From contig JAGLEB010000121.1 of the NCBI GenBank assembly GCA_023145275.1, forward strand, positions 1 through 5,955: a stretch of DNA of 5,955 nt, given 5' to 3'. Below, piece by piece: positions 4,241 through 5,955 of this stretch (positions are counted from its first letter, which is position 1; each line of letters starts with the position of its first letter). The DNA is from Flavobacteriales bacterium (lineage in GTDB: Bacteria; Bacteroidota; Bacteroidia; Flavobacteriales; JADGDT01). The notes beneath the pieces are model-generated. The model had not been told where the DNA came from and did not search any database. It saw only the letters and a program-made list of their open reading frames with translations. A program made the translations under genes and the position numbers.

Positions 4241-5955
4241 ATGAAAAGTACTTTGCTAGCCGCTATAGCATACATATTAATCTTGACAAATAGCTATTCT
4301 CAGACTAACTCAAAATGGTTTGCGCATCTGTCGTATACTAAAACTTCTGATTTGAGTGCTTGGGGAAGCAAAATTGTTGTTGCCGGAGAATATGGTGTTT
4401 TTATTTACGATCCCGATGATGCAAGTTTGAGCAAATATTCTAAACTGAATGGGCTTTCTAGTGAGAAAATAAGCTCACTTCAAGCTTTAAGAAATACTGA
4501 TGCTTTTATCTTAGGCTTCGATACTGGAGAATTCGATGTTGTTTTTAGTGATTCTAGAGTTGTTAATGTTAAGGATATTAAGAATTCGTCTGTATCAAGT
4601 CTGAAGAATATTAACTGTATTGCTGAGTATAAAAATTTGATATATCTAGGAACTCCATTTGGTATTGTGGTTTATGATATCGAGAATGAGGAATTTGGAG
4701 ATACCTTCTTTTTTGGGGATAACGGTTCTTATATCCATGTAAATGATATTACATTTAGCGGACAAGATATTTTCGTAGCAACAGAAGAAGGCGTTTATAA
4801 AGCTGATGCTGAGAATCCATTCTTAGTTGATTATAAGCAGTGGGAAAAGCAAAAATCAATCCCGACGAATAGCTATAATTCAATAGTTGGAATAGGAGGT
4901 AAAATTATTGCAAATAATTCAGAAAGTGAGTCTGTACAGTATGTACTCGACGATTCTACTTGGGATAAAGCAGCGAATCAGTATGCTAGAGTTACAAAAA
5001 TGAAATCGGATGGAGAGTTTGTCTCATATTCGGCAGCGTGGAGTGTTCATACTTTTGATAAGGATTTAAATAAGATAGAAACAGTAAGTGCTAATACTGA
5101 AATTGATTTCAGGGCAAATTCTAGTATTTGGCTCAACGGCCATACATGGATTGCTACGAGTAGTTATGGCTTGGTTGATAAAAGGGATAGAGTATTATAT
5201 AGCACTATTCCTGATGGCCCATCAAGTAATAGTTCTTTTAGATTAAAGTCTGGAGCAAAAAAGCTATATCTGCTATATGGTGGATATTTGTCTGACTACA
5301 AACCTCTCGGAAATAAGTCATCTTATGATACCTTCGAAGATGGAGATTGGAGCTTTATTGACTATTCTGATATTTTAGATTCTAAAGATCTCGTAAATGT
5401 TGCAATCGACCCTCAAGATGATAAGCATATTTTTGTTAGCTCATGGAACGATGGACTGATAGAAATGTACGAAAATGAGCTTGTTGAGCAGTGGAACGAG
5501 AACAATAGTGCGATACAGAACCAAGGCGAGATACACGATAGCTATAAAAGTTTTAGAATTGCAGGAAGTGCATATGATGCTGACGGAAACTTGTGGATAG
5601 CAAATGCTTGGTATGTTGATGAACCATTTGTTATGAAGTCTGCAAATGGCGATTGGTATTCTTTTTCTGTTGATCGCTATATTGGTGGAGAAGATGCCGG
5701 TATGAGTGGGATTTGTATCGATGATAATGGTAATAAATGGATAGGGACTAGAGACGAAGGTATTTGGGTATATAATGAAGGGGAATCTTTAGAATCCTCG
5801 GGAGATGATAAGGTTTCAAAATTTTACACAAACCAAAACCGAGGAAATCTTCCTTCAGAAAGAGTGAATACTGTAGCTATAGATAAAAATAATATTGCAT
5901 GGATTGGCACTCAGGCTGGTCTTGTAGTATTTAGCGATATAGATGATTTGCACGA
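4241..5955 (+). CDS. porZ: PorZ-like beta-propeller protein of the type IX secretion system (3' end outside the window)
   Basis: The frame from the ATG at 4241 stays open to the window edge, giving 571 codons without a stop. Residues 1-21 are a signal peptide ending SYSQ. The next part (YSKLNGLSSEKISSL, then LGFDTGEFDVVF and LIYLGTPFGIVVYD) has the order and spacing I associate with PorZ. Propeller-blade motifs recur at 134-138 (IYLGT), 177-181 (IFVAT), 302-306 (TWIAT), 397-401 (IFVSS), 451-455 (LWIAN), 499-503 (KWIGT) and 553-557 (AWIGT), as in two-component-regulator-type propellers. In Porphyromonas gingivalis, PorZ is a surface protein of about 780 residues with two propellers and a T9SS C-terminal domain; it delivers anionic LPS to the sortase for attachment to cargo. 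About 200 residues, including any C-terminal domain, would be missing here. A start at 4231 is in another frame that soon stops. No Shine-Dalgarno or clear TAnnTTTG box precedes it. Another secreted propeller protein is the main alternative. Confidence 0.82.
   Translation, partial: MKSTLLAAIAYILILTNSYSQTNSKWFAHLSYTKTSDLSAWGSKIVVAGEYGVFIYDPDDASLSKYSKLNGLSSEKISSLQALRNTDAFILGFDTGEFDVVFSDSRVVNVKDIKNSSVSSLKNINCIAEYKNLIYLGTPFGIVVYDIENEEFGDTFFFGDNGSYIHVNDITFSGQDIFVATEEGVYKADAENPFLVDYKQWEKQKSIPTNSYNSIVGIGGKIIANNSESESVQYVLDDSTWDKAANQYARVTKMKSDGEFVSYSAAWSVHTFDKDLNKIETVSANTEIDFRANSSIWLNGHTWIATSSYGLVDKRDRVLYSTIPDGPSSNSSFRLKSGAKKLYLLYGGYLSDYKPLGNKSSYDTFEDGDWSFIDYSDILDSKDLVNVAIDPQDDKHIFVSSWNDGLIEMYENELVEQWNENNSAIQNQGEIHDSYKSFRIAGSAYDADGNLWIANAWYVDEPFVMKSANGDWYSFSVDRYIGGEDAGMSGICIDDNGNKWIGTRDEGIWVYNEGESLESSGDDKVSKFYTNQNRGNLPSERVNTVAIDKNNIAWIGTQAGLVVFSDIDDLH

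Overview
The window looks like an ordinary chromosomal stretch of an AT-rich member of the Bacteroidota, most likely a Flavobacteriia-type organism. Four things point that way: the LspA and LolC/E-like proteins have the form seen in that phylum; there are TAnnTTTG (-7 type) promoter boxes but almost no Shine-Dalgarno sequences; signal peptides end in Tyr-Ser-Gln; and there is a PorZ-type propeller protein, a component of the type IX secretion system (T9SS), which is restricted to this phylum. I see no mobile element, CRISPR array, tRNA or rRNA.

Layout: (1) On the minus strand, rbfA (1691-1317) is followed after 52 bp by an FtsX/LolC-LolE-type permease gene (1264-53), probably as one operon. 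A weak A/T hairpin at 28-52 lies just past the permease stop. (2) Divergently from rbfA, a 212-residue secreted glycine/tyrosine-rich protein (1810-2448, plus strand) has an Asn-Pro-Tyr-rich tail. The 118 bp between these two genes holds a TAnnTTTG box for each direction, both very close to the start codons. (3) A 252 bp gap (2449-2700) carries a perfect 24+24 bp hairpin that probably terminates both converging transcripts. (4) On the minus strand, an uncharacterised two-TM/coiled-coil protein with a DUF4230-like C-terminal region (4120-3320) is followed directly by lspA, signal peptidase II (up to 3333, ending at 2701). (5) Divergently again, a large plus-strand gene starts at 4241 and runs off the right edge. 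Its 571 visible residues are a signal peptide plus beta-propeller blades of PorZ type.

Common theme: apart from rbfA (ribosome maturation), the recognisable genes serve the cell envelope. LspA removes lipoprotein signal peptides, the LolC/E-like permease belongs to the family that extracts lipoproteins from the inner membrane, the PorZ-like protein would act at the cell surface in T9SS, and the 1810 product is exported. These genes sit in at least four transcription units, so the grouping is thematic and not one operon. I found no convincing new biological system. The least explained items are the NPY-rich secreted protein, the two-TM/coiled-coil protein paired with lspA, and the unusual start region and G7 tract of lspA.
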